Positions 32,816-45,439 are shown, counted from the first letter of the stretch. The stretch: 64,000 nucleotides of DNA from Brachynemurus nebulosus (GCA_035578155.1 JAPWDM010000013.1:11929527-11993526); one strand, 5' to 3'. A program made the numbers and translations. The notes: a model not told the origin generated them from the letters alone.

Positions 32816-35800
32816 GCCGTTTCCCTGAAATTTGACTTCGAATCAAGTATCACAGGCGCTTATTTGCAACAAAAATAATTTTTGTGCCGTCAATTACCAG
32901 AAAACCACGGATAGAATTTGCTTCAAACTTTCGCTGATTATTCCTAATATAATAAACTAGAAAACGCCATACTAGCAGGAATTAGACGGCTAGCCGCTTT
33001 CCCGAAATTGGACTTCGAATCAAGTTATTTTTAAAGCACATTTTTTTACAAAATTAATTTTTGCCGTCAATTGCCAGAAAACCACGAATAGGATCTGGTT
33101 TAAAATTTCTAGCTAGCCGTGATCCCGAAATTTAACTTCGAATCATGTTATTTTTAAGGAACATTTTTCAACCAAATTATTTTTTGGCCGTCATTTGCCA
33201 GAAAACCACGCATAGGATCTGGTTCAAATTTTCGCTGGTTATTACTAGTATGATAACCTAGAAAACGCCATACCAGCAGAAAATAGACGGCTTGCCGTTT
33301 TCCCGAAATTGGACTTCAAATCATGTATTTAAGGCGCATACGTCCAAAAAAAAAATTTTGGCCGTCTGTTGCCAGAAAACCACGCATAGGATCTGGTTCA
33401 ACTTTCGCTGGTTATTACTAATGTAATAAGCTAGAAAACGGCATATCAGCAGAAAATAGACGGCTAGCCGTTTTCCCCGAAATTGGACTTCGAATCGCGT
33501 ATTTAAGGCGCATTTTTCAACAAAAAATTATTTTTGGCCGTTAGTTGCCAGAAATCGACGCATAGGAATTGGTTCAAACCTTCGCTAGTTATTAATATTG
33601 TAATAAGCTAGAAAATACTATATCAGCAGAAAATAGACGGCTAGCCGTTTTTCCGAAATTGGACTTCGAATCATGTATTTAAGGCGCTTACGACAAAAAA
33701 AAAATTTGGCCGTCTGTTGCCAGAAAACCACGCATAGGATCTGGTTCAAACTTTCGCTGATTATTACTATTGTAATAAGCTAGACAACGCCATACCAGCA
33801 GAAAATAGACGGCTAGCCGTTTTCCCGCAATTAGACTTCGAATCATGTATTACACGCGCTTACTTCCACAAAAAGAATTTTTGGCCTTCAATTGCCAGAA
33901 AACCACGCATAGGATCTGGTTCAAACTTTCACTGGTTATTACTAATGTAATAAGCCAGAAGACGCCATACCAGCAGAAAATAGACGGCTAGCCGTTTTCC
34001 CGAAATTTGACTTCGAATCATGTTTTTAAGGCACATTTTTCAACAAAACATTTTTTGCCGTCATTTGCCAGAAAACCACGCATAGGATCTGGTTCAAACT
34101 TTCGCTGATTATTACTAATGTAATAAGCTAGAAAACGCCATACCAGCAGGAAATAGACGGCTAGCCGTTTTTCCGAAATTGGACTTCGAATCATGTATTT
34201 AAGGCGCTTACGACAAAAAAAAAATTTGGCCGTCTGTTGCCAGAAAACCACGCATAGGATCTGGTTCAAACTTTCGCTGATTATTACTAATGTAATAAGC
34301 TAGAAAACGCCATACCAGCAGAAAATAGACGGCTAGCCGTTTTTCCGAAATTGGACTTCGAATCATGTATTTAAGGCGCTTACGACAAAAAAAAAATTTG
34401 GCCGTCTGTTGCCAGAAAACCACGCATAGGATCTGGTTCAAACTTTCGCTGATTATTACTACTGTAATAAGCTAGAAAACGCCATATCAGCAGGAAATAG
34501 ACGGCTTGCCGTTTTCCCCGAAATTTGACTTCGAATCATGTATTACAGCGCTTACTTCCACACAAAAAATTTTTGGCCGTCAATTGCCAGAAAACCACGC
34601 ATAGGATCTAGTTCAAACTTTCGCTGGTTATTACTAATGTAATAAGCTAGAAAACCCCATACCAGCAGAAAATAGACGGCTGGCCGTTTTCCCCGAAATT
34701 GGACTTCGAATTATGTATTTAAGGCGCTTACGTCCAAAACAAAAAAAAAATTTGGCCGTCTGTTGCCAGAAAACCACGCATAGGATCTGATTTAAACTTT
34801 CGCCGGCTATTACTAATGTAATAAGCTAGAAAACGCCATACTAGCAGAAAATAGACGGCTTGCCGTTTTCCCCGAAATTTGACTTCGAATCATGTTTTTA
34901 AGGCGCATTTTTCAACAAAACATTTTTTTGCCGTCATTTGCCAGAAAACCACGCATAGGATCTGGTTCAAACTTTCGCTGATTATTACTAATGTAATAAG
35001 CTAGAAAACGCCATACCAGCAGAAAATAGACGGCTAGTCGTTTTCCCGCAATTGGACTTCGAATAATGTATTACAGACGCTTTCTTCCACAAAAAAAATT
35101 TTTGACCTTCAATTGCCAGAAAACCACGCATCGGATCTGGTTCAAACTTTCGCTGGTTATTACTACTGTAATAAGCCAGAAGACGCCATACCAGCAGAAA
35201 ATAGACGGCTAGCCGTTTTCCCCGAAATTTGAATTCGAATCATGTTTTTAAGGCACATTTTTCAACAAAACATTTTTTTGCCGTCATTTGCCAGAAAACC
35301 ACGCATAGGATCTGGTTCAAACTTTCGCTGATTATTACTAATGTAATAAGCTAGAAAACGCCATACCAGCAGAAAATAGACGGCTAGCCGTTTTTCCGAA
35401 ATTGGACTTCGAATCATGTATTTAAGGCGCTTACGACAAAAAAAAAATTTGGCCGTCTGTTGCCAGAAAACCACGCATAGGATCTGGTACAAACTTTCGC
35501 TGATTATTACTACTGTAATAAGCTAGAAAACGCCATATCAGCAGGAAATAGACGGCTTGCCGTTTTCCCCGAAATTTGACTTCGAATCATGTATTACAGC
35601 GCTTACTTCCACAAAAAAAATTTTTGGCCGTCAATTGCCAGAAAACCACGCATAGGATCTGGTTCAAACTTTCGCTGGTTATTACTAATGTAATAAGCTA
35701 GAAAACCCCATACCAGCAGAAAATAGACGGCTGGCCGTTTTCCCCGAAATTGGACTTCGAATTATGTATTTAAGGCGCTTACGTCCAAAACAAAAAAAAA

Positions 35801-38800
35801 ATTTGGCCGTCTGTTGCCAGAAAACCACGCATAGGATCTGATTTAAACTTTCGCCGGCTATTACTAATGTAATAAGCTAGAAAACGCCATACCAGCAGAA
35901 AATAGACGGCTTGCCGTTTTCCCGAAATTTGACTTCGAATCATGTTTTTAAGGCGCATTTTTCAACAAAACATTTTTTTGCCGTCATTTGCCAGAAAACC
36001 ACGCATAGGATCTGGTTCAAACTTTCGCTGATTATTACTAATGTAATAAGCTAGAAAACGCCATACCAGCAGAAAATAGACGGCTAGCCCTTTTCCCGAA
36101 ATTGAGCTTCGAATCATGTATTGCAGCCCTTACTTCCACAAAAAAAATTTTTGGCCGTCAATTGCCAGAAAACCACGCATAGGATCTGGTTCAAACTTTC
36201 GCTGGTTATTACTAATGTAATAAGCTAGAAAACGCCATACCAGCAGAAAATAGACGGCTAGCCGTTTTTCCGAAATTGGACTTCGAATCATGTATTTAAG
36301 GCGCTTACGACGAAAAAAAAATTTGGCCGTCTGTTGCCAGAAAACCACGCATAGGATCTGGTTCAAACTTTCGCTGATTATTACTACTGTAATAAGCTAG
36401 AAAACGCCACATCAGCAGGAAATAGACGGCTTGCCGTTTTCCCGAAATTTGACTTCGAATCATGTATTACAGCGCTTACTTCCACACAAAAAATTTTTGG
36501 CCGTCAATTGCCAGAAAACCACGCATAGGATCTAGTTCAAACTTTCGCTGGTTATTACTAATGTAATAAGCTAGAAAACCCCATACCAGCAGAAAATAGA
36601 CGGCTGGCCGTTTTCCCCGAAATTGGACTTCGAATTATGTATTTAAGGCGCTTACGTCCAAAACAAAAAAAAAATTTGGCCGTCTGTTGCCAGAAAACCA
36701 CGCATAGGATCTGATTTAAACTTTCGCCGGCTATTACTAATGTAATAAGCTAGAAAACGCCATACTAGCAGAAAATAGACGGCTTGCCGTTTTCCCGAAA
36801 TTTGACTTCGAATCATGTTTTTAAGGCGCATTTTTCAACAAAACATTTTTTTGCCGTCATTTGCCAGAAAACCACGCATAGGATCTGGTTCAAACTTTCG
36901 CTGATTATTACTAATGTAATAAGCTAGAAAACGCCATACCAGCAGAAAATAGACGGCTAGTCGTTTTCCCGCAATTGGACTTCGAATAATGTATTACAGA
37001 CGCTTTCTTCCACAAAAAAAATTTTTGACCTTCAATTGCCAGAAAACCACGCATCGGATCTGGTTCAAACTTTCGCTGGTTATTACTACTGTAATAAGCC
37101 AGAAGACGCCATACCAGCAGAAAATAGACGGCTAGCCGTTTTCCCGAAATTTGACTTCGAATCATGTTTTTAAGGCACATTTTTCAACAAAACATTTTTT
37201 TGCCGTCATTTGCCAGAAAACCACGCATAGGATCTGGTTCAAACTTTCGCTGATTATTACTAATGTAATAAGCTAGAAAACGCCATACCAGCAGAAAATA
37301 GACGGCTAGCCGTTTTTCCGAAATTGGACTTCGAATCATGTATTTAAGGCGCTTACGACAAAAAAAAAATTTGGCCGTCTGTTGCCAGAAAACCACGCAT
37401 AGGATCTGGTACAAACTTTCGCTGATTATTACTACTGTAATAAGCTAGAAAACGCCATATCAGCAGGAAATAGACGGCTTGCCGTTTTCCCGAAATTTGA
37501 CTTCGAATCATGTATTACAGCGCTTACTTCCACAAAAAAAATTTTTGGCCGTCAATTGCCAGAAAACCACGCATAGGATCTGGTTCAAACTTTCGCTGGT
37601 TATTACTAATGTAATAAGCTAGAAAACCCCATACCAGCAGAAAATAGACGGCTGGCCGTTTTCCCCGAAATTGGACTTCGAATTATGTATTTAAGGCGCT
37701 TACGTCCAAAACAAAAAAAAAATTTGGCCGTCTGTTGCCAGAAAACCACGCATAGGATCTGATTTAAACTTTCGCCGGCTATTACTAATGTAATAAGCTA
37801 GAAAACGCCATACCAGCAGAAAATAGACGGCTTGCCGTTTTCCCCGAAATTTGACTTCGAATCATGTTTTTAAGGCGCATTTTTCAACAAAACATTTTTT
37901 TGCCGTCATTTGCCAGAAAACCACGCATAGGATCTGGTTCAAACTTTCGCTGATTATTACTAATGTAATAAGCTAGAAAACGCCATACCAGCAGAAAATA
38001 GACGGCTAGCCCTTTTCCCGAAATTGAGCTTCGAATCATGTATTGCAGCCCTTACTTCCACAAAAAAAATTTTTGGCCGTCAATTGCCAGAAAACCACGC
38101 ATAGGATCTGGTTCAAACTTTCGCTGGTTATTACTAATGTAATAAGCTAGAAAACCCCATACCAGCAGAAAATAGACGGCTGGCCGTTTTCCCGAAATTG
38201 GACTTCGAATTATGTATTTAAGGCGCTTACGTCCAAAACAAAAAAAAAATTTGGCCGTCTGTTGCCAGAAAACCACGCATAGGATCTGATTTAAACTTTC
38301 GCCGGCTATTACTAATGTAATAAGCTAGAAAACGCCATACTAGCAGAAAATAGACGGCTTGCCGTTTTCCCGAAATTTGACTTCGAATCATGTTTTTAAG
38401 GCGCATTTTTCAACAAAACATTTTTTTGCCGTCATTTGCCAGAAAACCACGCATAGGATCTGGTTCAAACTTTCGCTGATTATTACTAATGTAATAAGCT
38501 AGAAAACGCCATACCAGCAGAAAATAGACGGCTAGTCGTTTTCCCCGCAATTGGACTTCGAATAATGTATTACAGACGCTTTCTTCCACAAAAAAAATTT
38601 TTGACCTTCAATTGCCAGAAAACCACGCATCGGATCTGGTTCAAACTTTCGCTGGTTATTACTACTGTAATAAGCCAGAAGACGCCATACCAGCAGAAAA
38701 TAGACGGCTAGCCGTTTTCCCGAAATTTGACTTCGAATCATGTTTTTAAGGCACATTTTTCAACAAAACATTTTTTTGCCGTCATTTGCCAGAAAACCAC

Positions 38801-41800
38801 GCATAGGATCTGGTTCAAACTTTCGCTGATTATTACTAATGTAATAAGCTAGAAAACGCCATACCAGCAGAAAATAGACGGCTAGCCGTTTTTCCGAAAT
38901 TGGACTTCGAATCATGTATTTAAGGCGCTTACGACAAAAAAAAAATTTGGCCGTCTGTTGCCAGAAAACCACGCATAGGATCTGGTACAAACTTTCGCTG
39001 ATTATTACTACTGTAATAAGCTAGAAAACGCCATATCAGCAGGAAATAGACGGCTTGCCGTTTTCCCGAAATTTGACTTCGAATCATGTATTACAGCGCT
39101 TACTTCCACAAAAAAAATTTTTGGCCGTCAATTGCCAGAAAACCACGCATAGGATCTGGTTCAAACTTTCGCTGGTTATTACTAATGTAATAAGCTAGAA
39201 AACCCCATACCAGCAGAAAATAGACGGCTGGCCGTTTTCCCCGAAATTGGACTTCGAATTATGTATTTAAGGCGCTTACGTCCAAAACAAAAAAAAAATT
39301 TGGCCGTCTGTTGCCAGAAAACCACGCATAGGATCTGATTTAAACTTTCGCCGGCTATTACTAATGTAATAAGCTAGAAAACGCCATACCAGCAGAAAAT
39401 AGACGGCTTGCCGTTTTCCCCGAAATTTGACTTCGAATCATGTTTTTAAGGCGCATTTTTCAACAAAACATTTTTTTGCCGTCATTTGCCAGAAAACCAC
39501 GCATAGGATCTGGTTCAAACTTTCGCTGATTATTACTAATGTAATAAGCTAGAAAACGCCATACCAGCAGAAAATAGACGGCTAGCCCTTTTCCCGAAAT
39601 TGAGCTTCGAATCATGTATTGCAGCCCTTACTTCCACAAAAAAAATTTTTGGCCGTCAATTGCCAGAAAACCACGCATAGGATCTGGTTCAAACTTTCGC
39701 TGGTTATTACTAATGTAATAAGCTAGAAAACCCCATACCAGCAGAAAATAGACGGCTGGCCGTTTTCCCCGAAATTGGACTTCGAATTATGTATTTAAGG
39801 CGCTTACGTCCAAAACAAAAAAAAAATTTGGCCGTCTGTTGCCAGAAAACCACGCATAGGATCTGATTTAAACTTTCGCCGGCTATTACTACTGTAATGA
39901 GCCAGAAGACGCCATATCAGCAGAAAATAGACGGCTAGCCGTTTTCCCGAAATTGGACTTCGAATCATGTTTTTAAGGCGCATTTTTCAACAAAACATTT
40001 TTTTGCCGTCATTTGCCAGAAAACCACGCATAGGATCTGGTTCAAACTTTCGCTGATTATTACTAACAATATAAGCTAGAAAACGCCATACCAGCAGAAA
40101 ATAGACGGCTAGCCCTGTTCCCGAAATTGAGCTTCAAATCATGAATTACAGCCCTTACTTCCACAAAAAAAAATTTTGGCCGTCAGTTGCCAGAAAACAA
40201 CGCATAGGATCTGGTTCAAACTTTCGCTGGTTATTACTAATGTAATTAGCTAGAAAACGCCATACCAGCAGAAAATAGACGGCTAGCCGTTTTCCCGCAA
40301 TTGGACTTCGAATCATGTATTACAGCCGCTTACGTCCACAAAAAAAATTTTTGGCCTTCAATTGCCAGAAAACCACGCATAGGATCTGGTTCACACTTTC
40401 GCTAATTATTTCTAATATAATAAGCTAGAAAACGCCATACCAGCAGAAAATAGACGGCTAGCCGTTTTCCCGCAATTGGACTTCGAATCATGTATTACAG
40501 CGCTTACTTCCACAAAAAAAAATTTTTGGCCGGCAATTGCCAGAAAACCACGCATAGGGTCTAGTTCAAACTTTCGCTGATTATTACTAACAATATAAGC
40601 TAGAAAACGCCATACCAACCGAAAATAGACGGCTAGCCGTTTTCCCGAAATTTGACTTCGAATCATGTTTTTAAGGCGCATTTTTCAACAAAACATTTTT
40701 TTGCCGTCATTTGCCAGAAAACTACGCATAGGATCTGGTTCAAACTTTCGCTGATTATTACTAACAATATAAGCTAGCAAACGCCATACCAGCAGAAAAT
40801 AGACGGCTAGCCCTTTTCCCGAAATTGAGCTTCAAATCATGTATTAGAGCCCTTACTTCCACAAAAAAAAATTTTGGCCGACAATTGCCAGAAAACCACG
40901 CATAGGATCTGGTTCAAACTTTCGCCGGCTATTACCAATGTAATAAGCTAGAAAACGCCATACCAGCAGGAAATAGACGGCTAGCCCTTTTCCCGAAATT
41001 GAGCTTCGAATCATGTATTGCAGCCCTTACTTACACAAAAAAAATTTTTGGGCGTCAATTGCCAGAAAACCACGCATAGGATCTGGTTCAAACTTTCGCT
41101 GGTTATTACTAATGTAATAAGCTAGAAAACGCCATACCAGCAGAAAATAGACGGCTTGCCGTTTTCCCCGAAATTTGACTTCGAATCATGTTTTTAAGGC
41201 GCATTTTTCAACAAAACATTTTTTTTGCCGTCATTTGCCAGAAAACCACGCATAGGATCTGGTTCAAACTTTCGCTGGTTATTACTAATGTAATAAGCTA
41301 GAAGACGCCATACCAGCAGAAAATAGACGGCTAGCCGTTTTCCCCGAAATTTGACTTCGAATCATGTATTTAAGGCGCTTAGGTCCAAAAAAAAAATTTT
41401 GGCCGTCTGTTGCCAGAAAACCACGCATAGGATCTGGTTCAAACTTTCGCCGGCTATTACTAATGTAATAAGCTAGAAAACGCCATACCAGCAGAAAATA
41501 GACGGCTTGCCGTTTTCCCGAAATTTGACTTCGAATCATGTTTTTAAGGCGCATTTTTCAACAAAACATTTTTTTTGCCGTCATTTGCCAGAAAACCACG
41601 CATAGGATCTGGTTCAAACTTTCGCTGGTTATTACTAATGTAATAAGCTAGAAGACGCCATACCAGCAGAAAATAGACGGCTAGCCGTTTTCCCGAAATT
41701 TGACTTCGAATCATGTATTTAAGGCGCTTAGGTCCAAAAAAAAAATTTTGGCCGTCTGTTGCCAGAAAACCACGCATAGGATCTGGTTCAAACTTTCGCC

Positions 41801-42135
41801 GGCTATTACTAATGTAATAAGCTAGAAAACGCCATACCAGCAGAAAATAGACGGCTTGCCGTTTTTCCGAAATTGAGCTTCGAATCATGTATTACAGCCC
41901 TTACTTCCACAAAAAAAAAAAATTTTGGCCGTTAGTTGCCAGAAATCGACGCATAGGATTTGGTTCAAACTTTCGCTAGTTATTACTAATGTAATAAGCT
42001 AGAAAATACCATATCAGCAGAAAATAGACGGCTAGCCGTTTTCCCGAAATTGGACTTCGAATCATGTATTTAAGACGCATTTTTCAACAAAACATTTTTT
42101 TTGCCGTCATTTGCCAGAAAACGACGCATAGGATC
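32816..42135 (-). repeat. Right satellite array, roughly 50 monomers of ~175 bp
   Basis: Reverse orientation of the left array, about four times longer (estimated from length/175). Monomers fall into three linker classes: AACAAAACATTTTTTTGCCG with TCATTTGCC, CCACAAAAAAAATTTTTGGC with TCAATTGCC, and ACGACAAAAAAAAAATTTGG or TCCAAAACAAAAAAAAAATT with GTCTGTTGCC. The first units (32816-33130), next to the core, are the most diverged, and one at 33100-33115 is cut short. The centre (about 34.5-39.9 kb) is the most homogeneous. Minus frames of 74-114 codons recur here because the DNA recurs. Confidence 0.95.
34500..39900 (-). repeat. Higher-order repeats in the right array (about 1922 and 1576 bp)
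   Basis: Blocks with the same ordered series of variant monomers recur. Identical translated stretches begin at 35262, 37184 and 38760, giving offsets of 1922 and 1576 bp (about 11 and 9 monomers). The rare variants CTTTCTTCCAC with GCATCGGATC recur near 35070, 37010 and 38580. GATCTAGTTC recurs at 34606 and 36529. The shorter repeat lacks two monomers. This is the signature of unequal exchange or segmental duplication. Confidence 0.85.
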
Positions 42136-42642
42136 TGGTTCAAATTTTCACTGGTTGTTACTATGAGTCAAGGCAACAAGACGTCATGGCAACGAAAAAT
42201 AGACGGCTGGCCGTTTTTCCGAAATTTTGGTTCTAATTTACGATAACTGACGTATGCGCTATTCAAAATTTAGCAATTTTTATATTTTATCATTTACTTT
42301 CCAATAGTTAAGGTGCGAAAAATTTTCTGCATTTTTCTTATATATTAGTTTATTAGTTGGGTGAAGTATCGATGTTGATTTCAAAACGGTAAGTCTTGTC
42401 AGTTTTGTTATTTTTCCGTTTTATTTTGGAACAAAAATATTAGATGATTTTGGATCATTCAATATGTTGTGAGTACGTACATTGTATAAACGAAACGTGA
42501 TGTTGGTAGTTCATTTAGTCGATATGTGCTTACTATTCACCTATTCAAATATCGTTTTGTTATTCTCAAAGAATATTTTTAACGCATGGTGTTGACGCAT
42601 GGTTTTTTTCTGCTAGTTTTTTTCTGCTAAAAACACCATCGT
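42136..42642 (-). repeat. Right unique terminal inverted repeat of giant element
   Basis: Inverted partner of 28916-29398, ending GCTAAAAACACCATCGT directly before the duplication ATTTATAT. Near-identity to the left end indicates recent insertion or gene conversion between ends. Confidence 0.9.
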
Positions 42643-42650
42643 ATTTATAT

Positions 42651-43269
42651 TAATTATAGGCCAACTAAACAAGCGAATGAGACCGTATAAACGTGCTATA
42701 CTAGACGATATTTTAATTAGTAATAATGGCTAATGTCAAATTATTTAAATGTTTGTTAGCGGTCCAGTTCAAATTTTTCGTTTTAACCTATAAATACATT
42801 AGCTTGCTTTATTAATGTATTGTAATTTAGCTATTTGGAACGGGAACATTTAATTATAGTTTGAAATATGATTAAAAAAAAAATATTTTACATAAATTAT
42901 CACATTACATTTACTTTTTAGTATTTTGATTCTGGGTATTTTTGAGCGCCCAACGCCGCTTACGAATTTAAAAGAATCAAAAACATAAATGTGATCTTTG
43001 AAAGAGAGTATTGATTTGTTTAATGAAATCAGAATTTGTCGTGAATTTTATATTCCAGATTCACTATTTTTGCAAATATGTATTACAGTATTTATTTAAA
43101 AATATGTAATTTATTTGAACTGTATCTAAAATTTTCTTACCAGTCTGAAAACTATATTAACTTGATCAATTAAACTATTACCGTTGTATCTACAGAAAAA
43201 TTTTTTCGAAAAGTGAAAATAAATAATTTCGGACCTACTACCAGTCAAAATCGATTTATCTCTGCAAAA
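42651..43269. other. No gene seen
   Basis: AT-rich flank of the giant element; nothing recognised. Confidence 0.4.
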
Positions 43270-43680
43270 GTAGTCAGATTATGGCGATTCTGTGTCAATA
43301 GTAGTAAGATTATGGCGATTCTGTGTCAATAGTAGTAGGGTTACAGCGATTCTGTACCAAAATTAGTGAGGTTACAGCCGTTCTATATTACGGAGAGAAA
43401 AAATATCGAATATTTAGTGCGTAGCACATTAAAATGATGACAGACCTAAAATTATTGTTGACTTACACAGTAAAGATTAGAGTGCCAGCACTAACAAAAA
43501 AAATAATTGATTTAATAATTAGTGCTGGCACTCTAATCGTTACTATGTAAGTCAAAAATAATTTTAGAATATTTGGTCTGTGATCACTTTAGTGTGCTAT
43601 ACACTAAATGTTCGATATTTTTTCTCTCCGTGTACTAGAAATAGAACACAGCAATTCTAAATTAAAAGTAGTAAGATAAG
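43270..43680. repeat. 31-bp minisatellite, split by a MITE
   Basis: Units of the form GTAGTAAGATTATGGCGATT plus CTGTGTCAATA repeat about 3.9 times from 43270 to 43388, with decay toward the right. After the MITE (43390-43633) a further diverged unit appears (ACAGCAATTCTAAATT, then AAAGTAGTAAGAT). Confidence 0.8.
43390..43633. mobile_element. Foldback MITE, ~244 bp
   Basis: The ends ACGGAGAGAAAAAATATCGA and TCGATATTTTTTCTCTCCGT are inverted. The similarity continues inward to a near-perfect central stem whose arms are AGTGCCAGCACTAA and TTAGTGCTGGCACT. The ends share GGAGAGAAAA with the 3-kb element at 17288, suggesting one transposase serves both. Inserted in a minisatellite. Confidence 0.85.
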
Positions 43681-43693
43681 TTTACATATTACG

Positions 43694-43844
43694 TAAAGGC
43701 CCCCTATACCCGAACGCGTTCAATACTCGAACAGTTTTAATATTTATTGATTTTCCTTCAGAAATAACTTCATTAACATATAAAATATCAAAACTGTTCG
43801 AGTATTGAACGGGGCTTTTACCATATTGGGGCTTTTACCATATT
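43694..43844. mobile_element. Small foldback MITE with 22-bp perfect stem
   Basis: 43717-43738 and 43790-43811 are perfect inverted copies (CGTTCAATACTCGAACAGTT plus TT). The flanking TAAAGGCCCC on the left is mirrored by GGGGCTTTTA on the right. The right end is duplicated as two 17-bp GGGGCTTTTACCATATT units (43811-43844). Confidence 0.75.
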
Positions 43845-44717
43845 AGAATAAATACGATGTCGCTAATAATTATTGGAAAGAAATTGATAAGTAGATCGAA
43901 CTTGCACTTAAAGAGCTTATTTTATTGATTTTCCGTCACGCCCCCCCCAAAAAGAAAAATAAAAAAATAGCCTAATCTAGAGCCTAAATTAAATTTTAAG
44001 ACTTTAAAACTTGCCTTTGAAATTGATTCTTACACTACCAATAAATTACTGTAAAGTAATTTAAATCGCCACTACAGTTAAACTTTTCAATTTTCCAAAC
44101 ATCAAAAATTCAACTTTTATTTCAATTCGTGCAAACAATCTTAATTGCACATCGTTCGTTCATAAAACAAATTTTCATAAAAAAAAGTTTCAAATAAAAA
44201 TTCTGATATTTTAATGAGTTGCAAATTTTATGCGTAACAGGTCAAAAAATAATAATCATAATGAACATTGAATTGCAAAAAAAAAAAAAAAAATGATTTT
44301 TGTGTAGGTAAAACATTTCAATTTTTTTTTATTTCTTTTATACCTTCCATTTTAATTAAAAATGATATGAATACAGGCGTTACAAACGAAACGGTAAAAG
44401 AAATATTTCACTCAAATAGAGATAGAACTTTTTTTTTATATGCAAAATTCACATAAAAGCACATTCAAATATTAATAACAAAATAATACATTTATACATA
44501 ATATGCATGTAGGCAGATCAAATGTGAATAAGCTGTCTTTTTACATAAATACAACATAGAAAATAATTCTGTGTACTTTATGGTAAACTAATTACCTCTT
44601 TTTGAGGTAAAAATCGTAGATAAATACAGGTTTAATTTTGTATTAATTACTATACAAATGTTTTTTTTTTTAAATGTAAAATCATTTTTAAAAAAATGAA
44701 TGTCGCTACTTATCTAT
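43845..44717. other. AT-rich stretch, no gene seen
   Basis: Nothing recognised. The 62-codon plus frame at 44268-44456 starts in an A-run and is low complexity. Confidence 0.4.
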
Positions 44718-45415
44718 AAAGGTTCGTTCACATTTATAATTTCTGAGCGTAACAGACACGTATCGTAACAGACACGATTAAACTTGTAAAATCATAACAG
44801 CAACATCGTTACTCTAATATCGATAGTAGTTATATTAACTCACAAATAATGAATAGTGTAGCTGCACGGGCCGTTCACTTATAAATTTATGTAGAAAATG
44901 CTTCACTCTCGACACTTTACACTTATGAATATTTGTTCCAATACGTACGGATACCGTGTAGTACTTTTTCTTTTTTGAAAAATTTTTACTTTTTGATGTC
45001 TAGAAAACCGAAATTGGTCGATTTGTTAGGAATACAGATTTTTGTTGAGTGAAATATTGTTACTTATGCCATAGATTATTTCTTGTAATTAGTTGAATTG
45101 TCAAAATTCGTAAGTTTGGTGTAGAATATAAATTTAGTGCACTGTTACTGTTTATTCTAAAACGTTTTTCCGGGGTTATTATTAGCGTAACAGAAAAAGA
45201 AGAAACGTTCTTGTTGTGTAACTTTTCATTCAATTGAGTAAAAATTATTGCAGTTAAATAATTTTACATACTTTCGTATCACAACGTATTTTCTACACTG
45301 TATCAATTGCTTATGGCTGTCGATAAGACACACTAATTATCTTTAAATTTGTATAAATACTTTTAAAAATATCGTGTCTGTTACGTTCAATATCTGTAGA
45401 TATGAACAAACCTTA
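44718..45415. mobile_element. Non-autonomous inverted-repeat element, ~700 bp
   Basis: The left end AAAGGTTCGTTCACAT is mirrored by ATATGAACAAACCTT. Just inside lies CGTAACAGACACG, present twice at the left (44748-44774) and once inverted at the right (TCGTGTCTGTTACG, 45373-45386). The interior is AT-rich and non-coding. TA bases border both ends but their exact register is unclear. Probably Tc1/mariner-like. Confidence 0.7.
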
Positions 45416-45439
45416 ATAACGTAATCTATGTTTATACTT

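Larger units (their letters stand above)
28916..42642. mobile_element. Giant foldback transposon with satellite arms, 13.7 kb
   Basis: The outermost bases ACGATGGTGTTTTTAGCAG (left) and CTGCTAAAAACACCATCGT (right) are perfect inverted copies. A perfect 8-bp duplication ATTTATAT flanks them (28908-28915, 42643-42650). Moving inward, ~0.5 kb of unique terminal sequence is nearly identical on both sides (about ten differences by eye). Opposed arrays of one ~175-bp monomer follow, then a ~0.95-kb core. Long TIRs built from tandem repeats are known in Foldback, Galileo (P superfamily) and some MULEs; an 8-bp duplication fits P or hAT best. No transposase is present, so the element is non-autonomous. 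The alternative of an inverted satellite locus is disfavoured by the duplication and by the matched unique ends. Confidence 0.85.

Noticed and set aside
33000..42000. Recurrent 74-114 codon minus frames in the satellite array (MNQILCVVFWQQ-type) as a repeated protein family
   Set aside because: The monomer is ~175 bp, not a multiple of three, and frames break at variable A-runs. The repetition follows from DNA repetition. There is no start context, and opposite-strand frames are equally long in the left array.
29399..42135. CENP-B box in the monomers
   Set aside because: TTCGAAGTC...TTCGGG superficially resembles it, but the spacing between TTCG and CGGG is 11 rather than 7 and the central A does not fit.
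28916..42642. CRISPR array
   Set aside because: Repeats are ~175 bp and contiguous with no unique spacers, in eukaryotic DNA.
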